Below, piece after piece: positions 49,443 to 60,470 of a stretch of DNA of 64,000 nt (position 1 is its first letter; each line of letters opens with the position of its first letter). Source of the stretch: Amia ocellicauda. Its lineage: Eukaryota; Chordata; Actinopteri; Amiiformes; Amiidae. The stretch is from positions 12,988,501 through 13,052,500 of the forward strand of contig NC_089856.1 of assembly GCF_036373705.1 (NCBI RefSeq). Direction: 5' to 3'. The notes under the pieces are model-generated. The model had not been told where the DNA came from. It searched no databases and saw only the letters and a program-made list of their open reading frames with translations. The position numbers and the translations under genes are program-made.

Positions 49443-52400
49443 ATGCCTAAGTTAAAAAAGGGACCAGTTGTGAAGAAAAAATATCAGGCAGTGAGGAGAC
49501 ACAACTTGTGGGAGAGAGCAGGAGGTTTGACTGCACTGATAAGGGAATTCAAAACAGCAAAAATTATTCCAAAACAATTCCATGGAATTCAAGAATTTGG
49601 TTTTGTTTAGCAAAAATGTTTTGGAGATGATATAAAAAATAAGAAATGGCTTTCAGTTGTATGGAACAATAACAGAAGGGGTGTAAGAAAAGAAGTGCTG
49701 AGATATGCGAGTAACACTGAGGAGAGCTGTGAGGAAGAGGAGCCAGTAACAATAGCCAGTAACACTGAGGTGAGCTGTGAGGAAGATGAGGCAGAAACAT
49801 ATACCAGTAACTGTGAGGAAGAGGAGGAAATTGCAGCAAAGGTAATGCGGAAAACAGTTACAGTTCCAAAGGTGTTTAGCATAACCACTGACCCCAAAGA
49901 ATGGCAAAAAATTGCACCTCTTAAATGTAAACTAAGTCTGTGCAAGCCTTGGACTCATGTGTTTTATAATGAATTTAAGAAGAGAAACCCATGCTGTCCA
50001 ATAGCATTCAAATATCAGCATATTAAAATAGAATCAAATAAGACAAAACATTACCTACGAGTGAATGCTACATGTACATTTAAATCATGTCCTGCAAAGT
50101 ATATTTTCATATTGAAATGTAAACCACCACTGCCAGTTGCAGAGATGCTAACAAATGAACACCGCATACCCACCATAACATTCTGGTTGATGCAGTTTGT
50201 TCTACATCTGTCAAAATGCACATCAATACGGATACATCATATGGAAACTGATTACAGCTGGGCCCTTCTACAAAGTGTTCTCCTAGCTTTTAACAAAGAA
50301 CACATAATGGCATACCTAGAATGAGCACATCAAATTGTCCAAAACTAGCTTACGAAGATACAGGTGCAGATGTTTACCTTGATACACATATGTTCTGCCC
50401 ATGCAATTAAAGCAGTTTGTGATGCAATAGGAAGAAAAACTAAGGACAAAGGACTACAAGAATTTGCAACTTATTCTTTTGCACTTCTGCAAAATTGCAC
50501 CACAATGAAAGCTGCCAAGTCCCTTTTCAAGGTGGTGTGCATTGTATTCAATGCTAAGTCAAGATCTCCGCTTTGTTTGGAGAAACACTGAATTACTGAC
50601 TGAATATATAAGAAAAGCAAAAGTGTCAGAAATCGGGGTGAATGTAACAACAGGAGAGAGCTGTATAGATGACGATGAAGCCCGCCAGCAATCTAAAACA
50701 ATTGTGGGAAGGTCACCATTTACAGCTGAATTTAAAACAATCTGCAATGACAGCTTGAAACGGCTTTCTAGAGAAGACAGTAAGTCTTCTGATGGCAATA
50801 ATCCATACTTCTTTGACAGCAACCTTGCTATATTCCCTCTGTGGAGCGGAGTCCTTTTGGGAGATCTGTCAAGGTATGCTTGTGATCTAGCAAAGGAAAG
50901 GGTAGACAAACCAGAAACTGAAAAACAAACAAGAAACACAAATTGCCATGTAGAAGGTTGGTTTGGAATTGGAATAAATTCAATTTTAATGCAAAAAAAA
51001 GATTCCATTGATTATACTACTAATAATAATAATAATAATAGATTATTTCTGCTTTTAAAATAGTAATAACATATCTATCATGTAAATAGCATTCTATTTA
51101 AATATGTAGTTATTCAATTATTAATTTCTTTAGTTGCTGATACTGTAATTTTTTGGTGTGTCTGACAGGTCAAATTTGATGAGTATGACGCAGCCATTGG
51201 TTTTAACAATCAAAACAGTAACTGGAAACTTGCGGTGAGTAACCTACAAACACTTCATATCCAAAAAAGGAGGATTATTTAAAAAAAGAAAAGGTACCTG
51301 ACGTAGGGTCTGGTGTAGATTTTTTTTTTTTTAAAGATGTAGATGTAGCTAGCAATGTTATATAATTTAATATCAATAAAGTTGAAAATTTGCATTAACA
51401 TAAAAATGTACAGTTCATATGTATAAAATTTTACATGTATAAAATTTTAATTATAGCCTGTGTATGTATTACTATGTCTCTCAATCCACATTTGTTCATA
51501 ATAATAAAACTATTAACAATGTCTTCTGTCCTAGTATATTCATATCATATCACAAACAATGTTTGTGCTTGAACCCCTCGGAAGTTCTGTACGAGATTCT
51601 TCTTATGCAGCAGACAGGTTCCAGTATTGAATATTTTTTGGATAGAAAGATGAAGTAAATACGTGCATTTAGAATGAACATGTTCAAGATGTGTATAATC
51701 AAAAACGCTATGGCCAAAACATTTAGGATCCAAATTTCTCAATATTGCAACATAGAAGTCTGTGAAGTTACAACAACCATCACAATTTTAAAACTATGAT
51801 GAACTGTTTTGGTAGTTCTAGGATGTGTAGGATCCCACAACTACCATAGAAGTTGACAACAGTTTTTAATTTGTGATTGTGAGTACGTATATTTAAATTC
51901 TTTTTCTAAGGATTCAACTCCATTGAAATTAAACTTTATCTGTAACAGAGACTACTTCAAAATTAGATGGGTTGCACTCGGTAAAGAAGAGCTGGTCAAA
52001 ATACATTGGATTCCAGGCGTGATTAGTCATTCCCTTCAGTAAGATGGCTCTAGCTGTGGAATATTCGTGATGCAGGTAAGCAAGTCAAATGTTCCATCAT
52101 GGACATGTTTTACAACAACTCACAGAACATTAGTTCCCTCTTTCTGGTTGTGATACAATATAAAGAACTAAGAAAGAGTCTGAAAGATCTGCACAGAAAA
52201 TAAGACATATTTGTATACATTCTGAACAGAAATATTCATGAAGTAAAAAGGAGATCCATGTGTTGTGAAATTACATCAGATGGCTGCTGTTATTTTGGAG
52301 GACTTTCCTGAAATTCCTAGCTTTATCGTCATGCAGTCAACCACAGAGGCCATTCACAATGTAAGGAAGGAAATGGCTGAGATGATTTTGGAAGCCTCAG

Positions 52401-53145
52401 GTATAGATGTTTTTATATAATTCTACAACTTAAAATGGAAAAGAACAATCTTAATAATGTACTGTTGTGCAACATATAATTCCATGAAAAAGCAAAGTGT
52501 TAAATAAACTCTTTTGCTGAAAAAGTTGACAGTGTGGAGTACTTATTCTGTATCCTTAACCAAATGTTAGCTATAGCCATGAGCAAGGTACCCTACCCAT
52601 ATTGCTACAGAAGATCCAACTAAGTAATTGCAACCCCATTAAGTTCCTTTGGATAAAACTGACAGAAAAATGAATACCTTGCAATTGTAAAAGCTTGCAT
52701 GTAGCAAGTGTGATGGCCATAATAAGCATATCTATTTGATCTATTGCCTTTTCTGTAGAATCATCTAAAAGCATTTTGCATTTAATAAGGTAAAGCATGC
52801 AATAAGCAGGAATACAATTATACTGACTTTTGTATATCCTTTTATAGTGTCACTAAATGAAGTTTGCATGCTGTGTGGTTGTAAATCAGTGCCAAGCAAG
52901 TCCTGCTGGGTAAGTTAAAAGACAGCTGTTGATGTATGAATGTTGTTCTACACTTTGTATTGTTTTGAAACACGTCAATCTCTTATATGTTCTTCAGTGA
53001 CTATGATTACATGTATGTACTTTTTTTCAGATACAGTGATAGTTGCCAGAAATGGCTACACAGCACTTGCATCCAAATGACTCAGGATGAATTTGAAAAG
53101 GCAAAACAACAGAAAGATGACTGGTGGTGTCCTGTTTGTCTATAA
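49443..53145 (+). pseudogene. Decayed multi-exon transposon-type gene with Ulp1-like and PHD parts
   Basis: The first coding exon follows a ttgcctag acceptor and starts MPKLKKGPVVKKKYQ at 49,443. It runs in one frame to about 50,550 with stops at 49,608 (TAG), 50,322 and 50,346, then shifts frame and continues to 51,063. It has an acidic Glu-rich repeat (SNTEESCEEEEP), a CTFKSCPAKY Cys motif, TDYSWALLQS and HICSAHAIKAV; the latter two look like a transposase core. Exon 51,169-51,234 (VKFDEYDAAIGF, SNWKLA) has good splice sites. A later exon near 51,540 reads MFVLEPLGSS. Exon 51,911-52,075 ends DGSSCGIFVMQ, the catalytic-Cys motif of Ulp1/C48 proteases (Cys codon 52,055), preceded by a stop. 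Exons 52,848-52,909 and 53,031-53,145 form a PHD finger (CMLC, CQKWLHSTC, WWCPVC). A 2-base deletion near 53,038 removes its third Cys. Not functional as it stands. Confidence 0.6.
52848..53145 (+). pseudogene. PHD-finger C-terminal exons (frame broken)
   Basis: Exon 52,848-52,909 (acceptor tttatag, donor CTGG/GTAAGT) carries EVCMLCGCKSVPSKSCW. Exon 53,031-53,145 (acceptor tttttttcag) carries SCQKWLHSTCIQM and DDWWCPVCL followed by TAA. Together they give the C-x2-C...C...H-x2-C...C-x2-C pattern of a PHD zinc finger, a histone-tail reader fold. The expected Cys-Asp before SCQ is lost through a two-base deletion, so the joined frame hits a stop. Confidence 0.7.
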
Positions 53146-53324
53146 ATAAGCACTAGAGGCTACCTAGGCATAGGAGCAGTGGCACATTATATACAGATTA
53201 TAATTTTCATAATGACAAAATGGAAACTAGCTGTTATGTAATTAGATAATAATAACCACATTTTCATAAATTCCTTGTCAATATGAACCAGATTTTATTT
53301 GTGATGGTTTTATTTAGTAATGTA

Positions 53325-54545
53325 CACTCACCTAAAGGACTATTAGGAACACCATACTAATACTGTGTTTGACCCCCTTTCGCCTTCAGAACTGCCTTAA
53401 TTCTACGTGGCATTGATTCAACAAGGTGCTGAAAGCACTCTTTAGAAATGTTGGCCCATATTGATAGGATAGCATCTTGCAGTTGATGGAGATTTGTGGG
53501 ATGCACATCCAGGGCACGAAGCTCCCGTTCCACCACATCCCAAAGATGCTCTATTGGGTTGAGATCTGGTGACTGTGGGGGCCAGTTTAGTACAGTGAAC
53601 TCATTGTCATGTTCAAGAAACCAATTTGAAATGATTCGACCTTTGTGACATGGTGCATTATCCTGCTGGAAGTAGCCATCAGAGGATGGGTACATGGTGG
53701 TCATAAAGGGATGGACATGGTCAGAAACAATGCTCAGGTAGGCCGTGGCATTTAAACGATGCCCAATTGGCACTAAGGGGCCTAAAGTGTGCCAAGAAAA
53801 CATCCCCCACACCATTACACCACCACCACCAGCCTGCACAGTGGTAACAAGGCATGATGGATCCATGTTCTCATTCTGTTTACGCCAAATTCTGACTCTA
53901 CCATCTGAATGTCTCAACAGAAATCGAGACTCATCAGACCAGGCAACATTTTTCCAGTCTTCAACTGTCCAATTTTGGTGAGCTTGTGCAAATTGTAGCC
54001 TCTTTTTCCTATTTGTAGTGGAGATGAGTGGTACCCGGTGGGGTCTTCAGCTGTTGTAGCCCATCCGCCTCAAGGTTGTACGTGTTGTGGCTTCACAAAT
54101 GCTTTGCTGCATACCTCGGTTGTAATGAGTGGTTATTTCTGTCAAAGTTGCTCTTCTATCAGCTTGAATCAGTCGGCCCATTCTCCTCTGACCTCTAGCA
54201 TCAACAAGGCATTTTCTCCCACAGGACTGCCGCATACTGGATGTTTTTCCCTTTTCACACCATTCTTTGTAAACCCTAGAAATGGTTGTGCGTGAAAATC
54301 CGAGTAACTGAGCAGATTGTGAAATACTCAGACCGGCCCGTCTGGCACCAACAACCATGCCACGCTCAAAATTGCTTAAATCACCTTTCTTTCCCATTCA
54401 GACATTCAGTTTGGAGTTCAGGAGATTGTCTTGACCAGGACCACACCCCTAAATGCACTGAAGCAACTGCCATGTGATTGGTTGGTTAGATAATTGCATT
54501 AATGAGAAATTGAACAGGTGTTCCTAATAATCCTTTAGGTGAGTG
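53325..54545 (-). mobile_element. Near-complete Tc1-like transposon
   Basis: The ends are cactcacctaaaggactatt on the left and the inverse aataatcctttaggtgagtg on the right, flanked on both sides by TA (53,323 and 54,546), the Tc1/mariner target duplication. The element is 1.22 kb, the usual size for a full Tc1 copy. It encodes one transposase on the minus strand. It landed in the 3' part of the candidate Ulp1/PHD transposon, so it is the younger of the two. Confidence 0.95.
53357..54397 (-). pseudogene. Tc1 transposase with a single premature stop
   Basis: A DDE transposase that would excise and reinsert the element at TA sites. The frame runs from ATG 54,397 to the stop at 53,357, 347 codons, the normal Tc1 length. 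The N-terminal half has paired helix-turn-helix motifs (LSISQSAQLLGFSRTTISRV). The catalytic triad is present: WSDESRF (Asp codon 155, at 53,935), QQDNAPCHK and [14 protein letters not shown]. The only break I see is TGA at codon 117 (54,049-54,047), after RRMGYNS, which fits a CpG-type C-to-T change of an Arg codon. Without readthrough the product lacks the whole catalytic domain. Confidence 0.93.
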
Positions 54546-54699
54546 TATATAGTTTTATTTAAATCAATTTGTTGCTTTTATTAGGGTTCTATTTATATTA
54601 GGTTTCTTTCAAATGTCTTTGGAAAATATTAGTTGTGTTTGTGAATGTTTTGTTATTGTTCTTATTGTCTTTGTTATTCATGAAGACCTAGTGTGTGAG

Positions 54700-55400
54700 A
54701 GATGTTACTGCTTTTCACAACAGATTACTAGGCATAAATAAAACAGACTGTGAAGTGATTCCCACTGTGTCTCTCTTATGATTTGTGTTTGTTTTAATTG
54801 TATATCCATACTATTCAAAGGTACAAAACATTCTGAAACAATTCACAACTGGTCTTCTTCACATAAAGTTATTTTAACTGTGGGAGCACCTGATGCATGA
54901 CAGAATCAGTGATACTGTTGCTACTGGTGGTTAGGGATATCAAGCAATTTCAGGCATGTCACAAATTATTCTTATTATTCCCAGGTAAAATACATACTGT
55001 GAAACAATTCACAATTCGTCTTCTGAACATTACAGTTGGTTTGGACGTTCTCTGTGCTGTGGTTGGGGAGATAAAACGATTTTACGCATTTCAGACTTAG
55101 TGTGTGCATGTATGTGGAATGTTTTTCACAAATTATTCACAGGATTCACTGGTAAAACATAGACTGTCAAACAATTCACAATTGGTCTTTTTTAAATAAT
55201 AGTATATTTTAACCTTGCATCTGCTGTGCTATTTTTTTAAATGATTCCGGGAGTTTGGTTGCATATATGTGATGTTACTGATTTTCACAGATCATTCTTA
55301 TGATTCACAAGTAAAACAAAGGCTGTGAAAGAATTCACAACTGGTCCTCTTCATGTGATGGTTTGAAGGCGCTAGCTGCTGTGGTTGGGCAGATACAGCT
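54700..55400. repeat. Four-copy subterminal repeat of about 165 bp
   Basis: The core phrase (gtaaaacata, actgtgaaac, aattcacaactggtcttctt) recurs with attcaca at 54,841, 55,007, 55,174 and 55,333, giving spacings of 166, 167 and 159 bases. Copies are diverged. Such arrays near the end of DNA transposons often bind the transposase. The block stops at the right inverted arm. Confidence 0.75.
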
Positions 55401-55483
55401 CTTTTCATTCATGCCAGGTAGCGGGAGTTGAAAATCAAACTGGTATCAAACGTCAGACTGACTTTACCGGGGTCTTAAACCGG
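55397..55483 (-). repeat. Right inverted arm of the candidate transposon
   Basis: Begins agctcttttcattcatgcca and ends taaaccgg; inverse partner of 48,649-48,734. Confidence 0.8.
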
Positions 55484-56980
55484 CAAGTTACAGTTGAAAC
55501 AGAATACACACGTTTCACGATTGATCATCCAGCTACAATATAGCAGGTTATAATTGAACTGAAGTGTGCGCGTCTCAGTCATGGCGTTTATGGACGCATT
55601 TATTTAACCAGTCATTAATGTTTTAGAGGGAACCCCACATCTGCTGTATTTATTTATTCATTAATGTATCTGTTATCTGTTATCTGTTTAGCTGTTCATA
55701 CAATATTAATAACATCGGCTGCTACGATGCGATTATTATCCTTCGGTTTATTACTAGTAAGGGCGCTGCACCGGTCCTGTGTTACTCGGATATTAGGTGT
55801 AAGCAGTCATTGTTTCTGTACGTGGATTTCACTCCATGCTGCTAATAAAACTATTTTCTTCGTCATCACACACGGCACTTGAGATTATATCTTCCGACAC
55901 AATGCATCTGATCTCCTCCCTGTCTGTCTACACAAGCACAGCTCAGTGTTTCCTCAGTGGGTGACGGACGCTGAACCAGAGGAAACGGGGCATTAGCTGC
56001 TATAATTTCCTACACCTTACGATAGCAAACAGGCTATCTTTTGAGTAACGTTAACAGATTGATAATAACAGTTGTTCCTTTTGAGTTCAATTACGAAAAT
56101 CTAGAAGAGTTAATGGATTTCAAATTGCTAAATGTTAACTTGCTGAACACTGACAGCTGTAGACTAGTTACCCGCATTAACTAAACATGCGTGTACTGTA
56201 ACTTACACACTGCACTGTATATGCGTGTATCACTAGCACAGATGTGCACGTAATGTTAGGCTAAATTGGGAACCGATTTCTCTTGTCTAATTAACTGTCT
56301 TAATGGAGTCAAATGTGTAACATTAACTTACACAGCGACTAACCTTTCGTAAAAGTTTTTTAGGAAACCTAAGCCCGATGCTAAACATTAAAACGTACTT
56401 CAAATATGATGTTTTCACCAATCGCAAAAAGAGCTTGTGTTGCTGTAGAAATATTGTCTCTTCCTCTTCTGTATGTTCTTCTTCTTCTTCTTCTTCTTAT
56501 TATTATTATTATTATTATCCTGGATTTGAAAAATGTGCCGCCAAACGTCAATATAAATGCTTCTTTCAACAAGAGGTGAAATGATATGTCAATCAGCATC
56601 AAACTACCAGTAGCGACAGAAATTGTGTGGTTCCACCCGGGGTGGCCATCAGATGTCAGGGGTGACACCCCTCTGGCTCCGCCAGTGCCAGGCAGCGAGT
56701 ATAGAGCCCAGGACGGGGCCTGTGAGGAGAGGTTGGGGGGGTGGGTGAGGAACCTCGCCGGTTACTTGATAGGTCTGGTTGTTGAGGTAGGAGGAGAACC
56801 ACATGTCAAATGCTGTGTCAGGCTTAAGCCCGGGGTCTCTTAGTAATAGCCCCGGGTCTTTTGATCCAATTGCGATTATATTATACTGACGTGCGAAATC
56901 ACCGTCAGCCCCCCGGTCTTACCGGAGAAATCACTGTCAGCCCCGGGCGACCGGGCCCGGTTAAAACCGGACGTCTAGCG
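55484..56980. other. Unique and low-complexity flank
   Basis: No gene recognised. It contains a CTT/ATT microsatellite (56,477-56,517). A GC-rich patch at 56,820-56,990 has short repeated phrases (aaatcaccgtcagcccc and aaatcactgtcagcccc). Confidence 0.45.
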
Positions 56981-56984
56981 ACGC

Positions 56985-57135
56985 GCCTGAGTCAGTGACT
57001 GCCAGGAGAGCCGTCTCAGTGGAGTGGGCTGTGCAGAAGCCGGATTGCACAGGATCCAGGAGTGAGTGATGGGAAAGGAATGCAGGGAGCTGAGGGTGGA
57101 CCGCACGCTCGAGGGTCTTTGAGAGGGAGGGGAGG
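56985..57135 (-). mobile_element. L2-type LINE reverse transcriptase fragment
   Basis: The minus strand reads, across frame breaks, a piece equivalent to LERAVHPQLPAF, LLDPVQSGFCTAHSTE and TALLAVTDS. It belongs to the same family as the fragment at 46,790, here in opposite orientation. It is about 150 bases and inactive. Confidence 0.75.
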
Positions 57136-57204
57136 AGGAGAAATCATCAAATTATCTAATTATTAACTGTGACTGAAGGTGAATGTCATATCTATGAAAA
57201 TTAC

Positions 57205-57600
57205 AGTTAGGTCAATAAATATTTGGACAGTGACAATTGTCATCATTTTGGCCCTGTAAGCCACTACAATGGATTTGAAAGGAAACAAGATGTTCTTTAA
57301 CTGTAGACTTTCATCTTTAATTAGAGGGTAGTTACATCCAAATTGGGCAAACAGTGTAGGAATTACACCCATTTTTATGTGGGTGATCCAATCGAGCATC
57401 TGTGGGATGTGCTGAACAACAAGTCTGATCCATGGAGGCCCCACCTCGCAACTTACAGGACTTAAAGGATCTGCTGCTAACGTCTTGGTACCAGATACCA
57501 CAGCACACCTTCAGAGGTCTAGTGGAGTCCATGCCTCGACGGGTCAGGACTGTTTTGGCGGCAAAAGGGGGGCCTACACAATATTAGGCAGGTGGTCTTA
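57205..57600 (+). mobile_element. Composite Tc1-type fragment
   Basis: Left half: the phrase gtcaataaatatttggacag and what follows is a dispersed fish Tc1-related terminal sequence. Right half (57,385-57,595, plus strand): a C-terminal Tc1 transposase piece with IEHLWDVL, then after a frame change NLQDLKDLLLTSWYQIPQ, ending AAKGG. It has no complete ends and is frame-broken. The join between the halves may be a deletion or one insertion into another. Confidence 0.7.
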
Positions 57601-58689
57601 TTCAAGCATTGAATAAGTGAGCTAAATTAATATAACATAATTTTAAAGAAAAAGGACAAACATAGAATAGGTTTTACAAACAAGAAATAAAAATAAAATG
57701 TTGAAAACTGAATTAGAGCAAATATAGAAATAGAAATCGGAGGAAACTGTAATCATTCAGTGAAGGTTTCCTAGATATGGGATAAATAGATGCCAGATGC
57801 TTCAGGAAATTAAAACATTTTTGGTCATTTAGTAGCTATAGTAATAACACAAGATCTCCAAGTACACTGATTAGGTAAGAAATAATCTATTGATCAGTTC
57901 AATCTGGCTTCGGGAACAGTTCTTCTGGATCTGTACCGGTGTAGATTGGACTTCAATAGGAGGAAGTGGACATAATAAAGACCTATGAGCTGCACAGGTG
58001 TATACATGTCTCAGTGTCCATGCAGGCTCTTTGTTTAGGAAATGATTGACTGGACACATTTCTTAAAAAAAATGTTTTCCTGAAGTACCTGGGAATCATT
58101 ATTTAAATCAATGAAAATGCTTATTTTCCTAAAATATTTTGTTAAATAAATATTTTAATTAATTAACTAAAATAATGGAGTGACATATGTATAAATTAGT
58201 AATACATAGATAAATATAACCTGAATACATTTCTCATAAAAAATTAGTGTTATATGGACAGGTGTCGTACCAAATTCATTTCCCCATTGAAATTGTTTTC
58301 CCTTGCATGTTGTGTGGATTTGAGGACTGAACCCGGATGTTCACACCGTTCTCACCCACAACTCTTCCCCAAAAAATATAGAGAAGAAAAGATACAGACT
58401 TAAATCCTTGGGGAAACCACGATTACCAGATTTTGTTTTTTCAGGTAGACATTCAGATTTAATACTGAGACATTAAATGCGATGGGGAGTTGGCTATGAT
58501 TAATATGTACTTGGTTGTCAGTTTAAAAGTTCCCACTAATTATTAAATACTTTATTTATTGCATAACCTATAAATAAGAGTCTGTAAAGTACAATAAACC
58601 CCAACATCGTTACTCATACTTATGGAATTAGTTTTGGCTGACTTACAGTAGGTGACATCATATTAATTGGATAATATCATAGTGTTTGG
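57601..58689. other. AT-rich stretch, nothing recognised
   Basis: No coding exon or identifiable repeat was seen. Confidence 0.5.
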
Positions 58690-59230
58690 TAGGGCATTTG
58701 AAGAGGTCACAATTAAAGGTTAAACCAACCAGTCTTCTTGGTTTAGCTTCTTATCACAGATGCTTTGTTGCTGGGTTTGGGTTAATTGCACAACCCCTTC
58801 ATAGGCTGACTGAGAAGAAGTCCCCCTTTAAATGGTATAGTGAGTGCCAGGTTGCATTTGACACTTTGAAACAAAAATGTATTACTTCCCCTGTTTGGCA
58901 TACCCTGACCCAGCTAAAAAATGTATTCTTGACACTGATGCTTGTGACCATGGGATGGGGGCTGTACCGTCACAGATGCATGATGGTCGAGAACAAGTTG
59001 TAGCTTATGCCAGTCGTGCCCTTACAAAATCTGAGTGAAATTATGCAACCACTTGTCATGAACTTTTAGCTGTGGTTATATTCACCCGTTATTTCTGACA
59101 TTTCTTGTGGGGACGAGAGTTTCTACCGCGGACTGACCACAGCTCATTATGATGGCTGCGTAATTTTAAGGACCCTGAAGGACAGGTTGCCAGGTGGTTA
59201 GAACAGTTGTCTTCATTTCATTATGTTATT
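58690..59230 (+). mobile_element. Ty3/gypsy pol fragment, RT end to RNase H
   Basis: Plus-strand pol remnant. LKRSQLKVKP joins directly to LLGLASYHRCFVAGF and TEKKSPFKW, so the stretch normally between them is deleted. After a frame change near 58,910 it reads ILDTDACDHGMGAV and then the RNase H part (TDHSSL, FKDPEGQVARWLEQLSSF), with several stops. It breaks off at 59,230 (gttatt) where a LINE is inserted, and resumes at 61,006. An old, dead retrotransposon. Confidence 0.85.
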
Positions 59231-60470
59231 TAAGGCCAAGAGCGAGGTCTACCTCTCCAGGGCATGGCCTGTCGGCCGGGGCCCGCCGACCGTGTTCCCT
59301 GTGAAGCCGTCTATCAAGGTTCTGGGGATCACGATCGACGGGACCAACACGGGCGCCCGGAGCTGGGAGGAGGCCATAGTGAAGGTCCAAAGGAAGATCC
59401 ACGGCTGGAGCACAAGGACCTTGACGATGGCTGGTAAGGTGCTGGTCGTAAAGGCCATCCTCTTCCCGATACTCCTCTACGTAGGAATGATCTTCCCCCC
59501 AGACAAGGTCATCGCAAAACTAGTGACCCGAATTATATTTCGGTTTGTCTGGGGGAGCAAAATGGAGAGGCTGAAAAGAGTACAGATGGTGAAGGGTACC
59601 CTGGATGGAGGCAGGGGGGTCCCGGACGTTGTGCGGCTGATAAAGGCGCAGGGGCTGGCCTATGTGGTCAAGAACATCCAGGCTGCTGGCAAGAAAGTGA
59701 GTTTCATGAACCGCTTTTATTTTGCCAGCAGCCTGAGACCATTCGGCCTCTGCGCCATGGATAACACCAGGCCGCACTCGTGGGATCCCCCGCCGTTCTG
59801 CAGGGCGCTCCGAGCCTTTGCGCTCGAAGTAGGCCTCCATAAAGTCGTGCTGGCCTCCTGGGATTATAAGACCATCTGTAGCCAGATGAGATCTGCCCAG
59901 GAGACCAGCCGGATAGAAGATTTCCCTCCCGAAACCTGCCGGTTTATCTGGGCTAACGCTACGCACGTTTGCCTCACGAACACGCAGAAAGATGTCTCCT
60001 GGATGGCTGTGAGTCGGTGTCTCCCCACCCGAGTGTTCATGCACAGAAGGGGCATAGCTCCTTATGACACCTGCCCCTATAAGGGTTGCCTGGGGAAGGA
60101 GACGGAGACTCACATCTTTAGTGAGTGCCCCTCTGCCCACAGGGTCTGGCTCCTGTTTTCTCCGTTCCTCCACAGGTTTGCCGTTCCTGCGCGGGCGACC
60201 GCCCAGCAGATCCTGTACGGTCCGGCCAGGGGAATTTCATCATCTACCCTGAGGTGCTGGTGGCGTGTCGTCTGCGCAGTGAAGCAGGCACTGTGGGAGG
60301 GACGGAACATCTGTTTGTTCAATAAGCAGGAGCTGGACCCGATCGTCATCGCGCGGAGGGGCATGGTGTTTGTAAGAGACTATGTCAATCTGGAGGTCCA
60401 TCAGAGGGGCAAGGAGGAAGCCTACAAGAACTGGCGTATACAAGATCTGGGGGAGCTCAGGATCCCATGA
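59223..60470 (+). pseudogene. Tx1-type LINE ORF2 C-terminal region (open, 5'-truncated)
   Basis: An open frame of 415 codons whose first few codons are gypsy sequence read through the junction. It encodes the part downstream of the reverse transcriptase palm in the Tx1 branch of L1-like elements. It has VLGITIDGTNTGA, WSTRTLTMAGKVLVVKAILF and GRGVPDVVRLIKA, then a C-terminal Cys/His motif (DTCPYKGCLG, ETHIFSECPSAHRVW) that is probably nucleic-acid binding. The endonuclease and catalytic RT motifs are absent because the copy is 5'-truncated, so it is a retrotransposition fossil. The frame is uninterrupted, which suggests a young insertion compared with the gypsy host. Confidence 0.85.

Larger units (their letters stand above)
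48649..55483 (+). mobile_element. Candidate DNA transposon with Ulp1/PHD-type gene
   Basis: Imperfect inverted arms bound the interval: 48,649-48,734 on the left and 55,397-55,483 on the right. The inner 69 bases match at about 63 positions, ending at gaatgaaaagagct. Just inside the right arm, four copies of a roughly 165-bp subterminal repeat occur. The interior holds one decayed plus-strand, multi-exon gene (49,443-53,145). A Tc1 element (53,325-54,545) has jumped in, so the original length was about 5.6 kb. I see no clear target-site duplication. The combination of a putative transposase core, Ulp1 protease and PHD finger recalls the KDZ/Zisupton or other protease-bearing fish transposons, but I cannot assign a superfamily from memory. 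Confidence 0.6.

Noticed and set aside
59520-60173. 217-codon minus-strand frame
   Set aside because: Antisense shadow of the Tx1-type LINE frame, which has the recognisable motifs.
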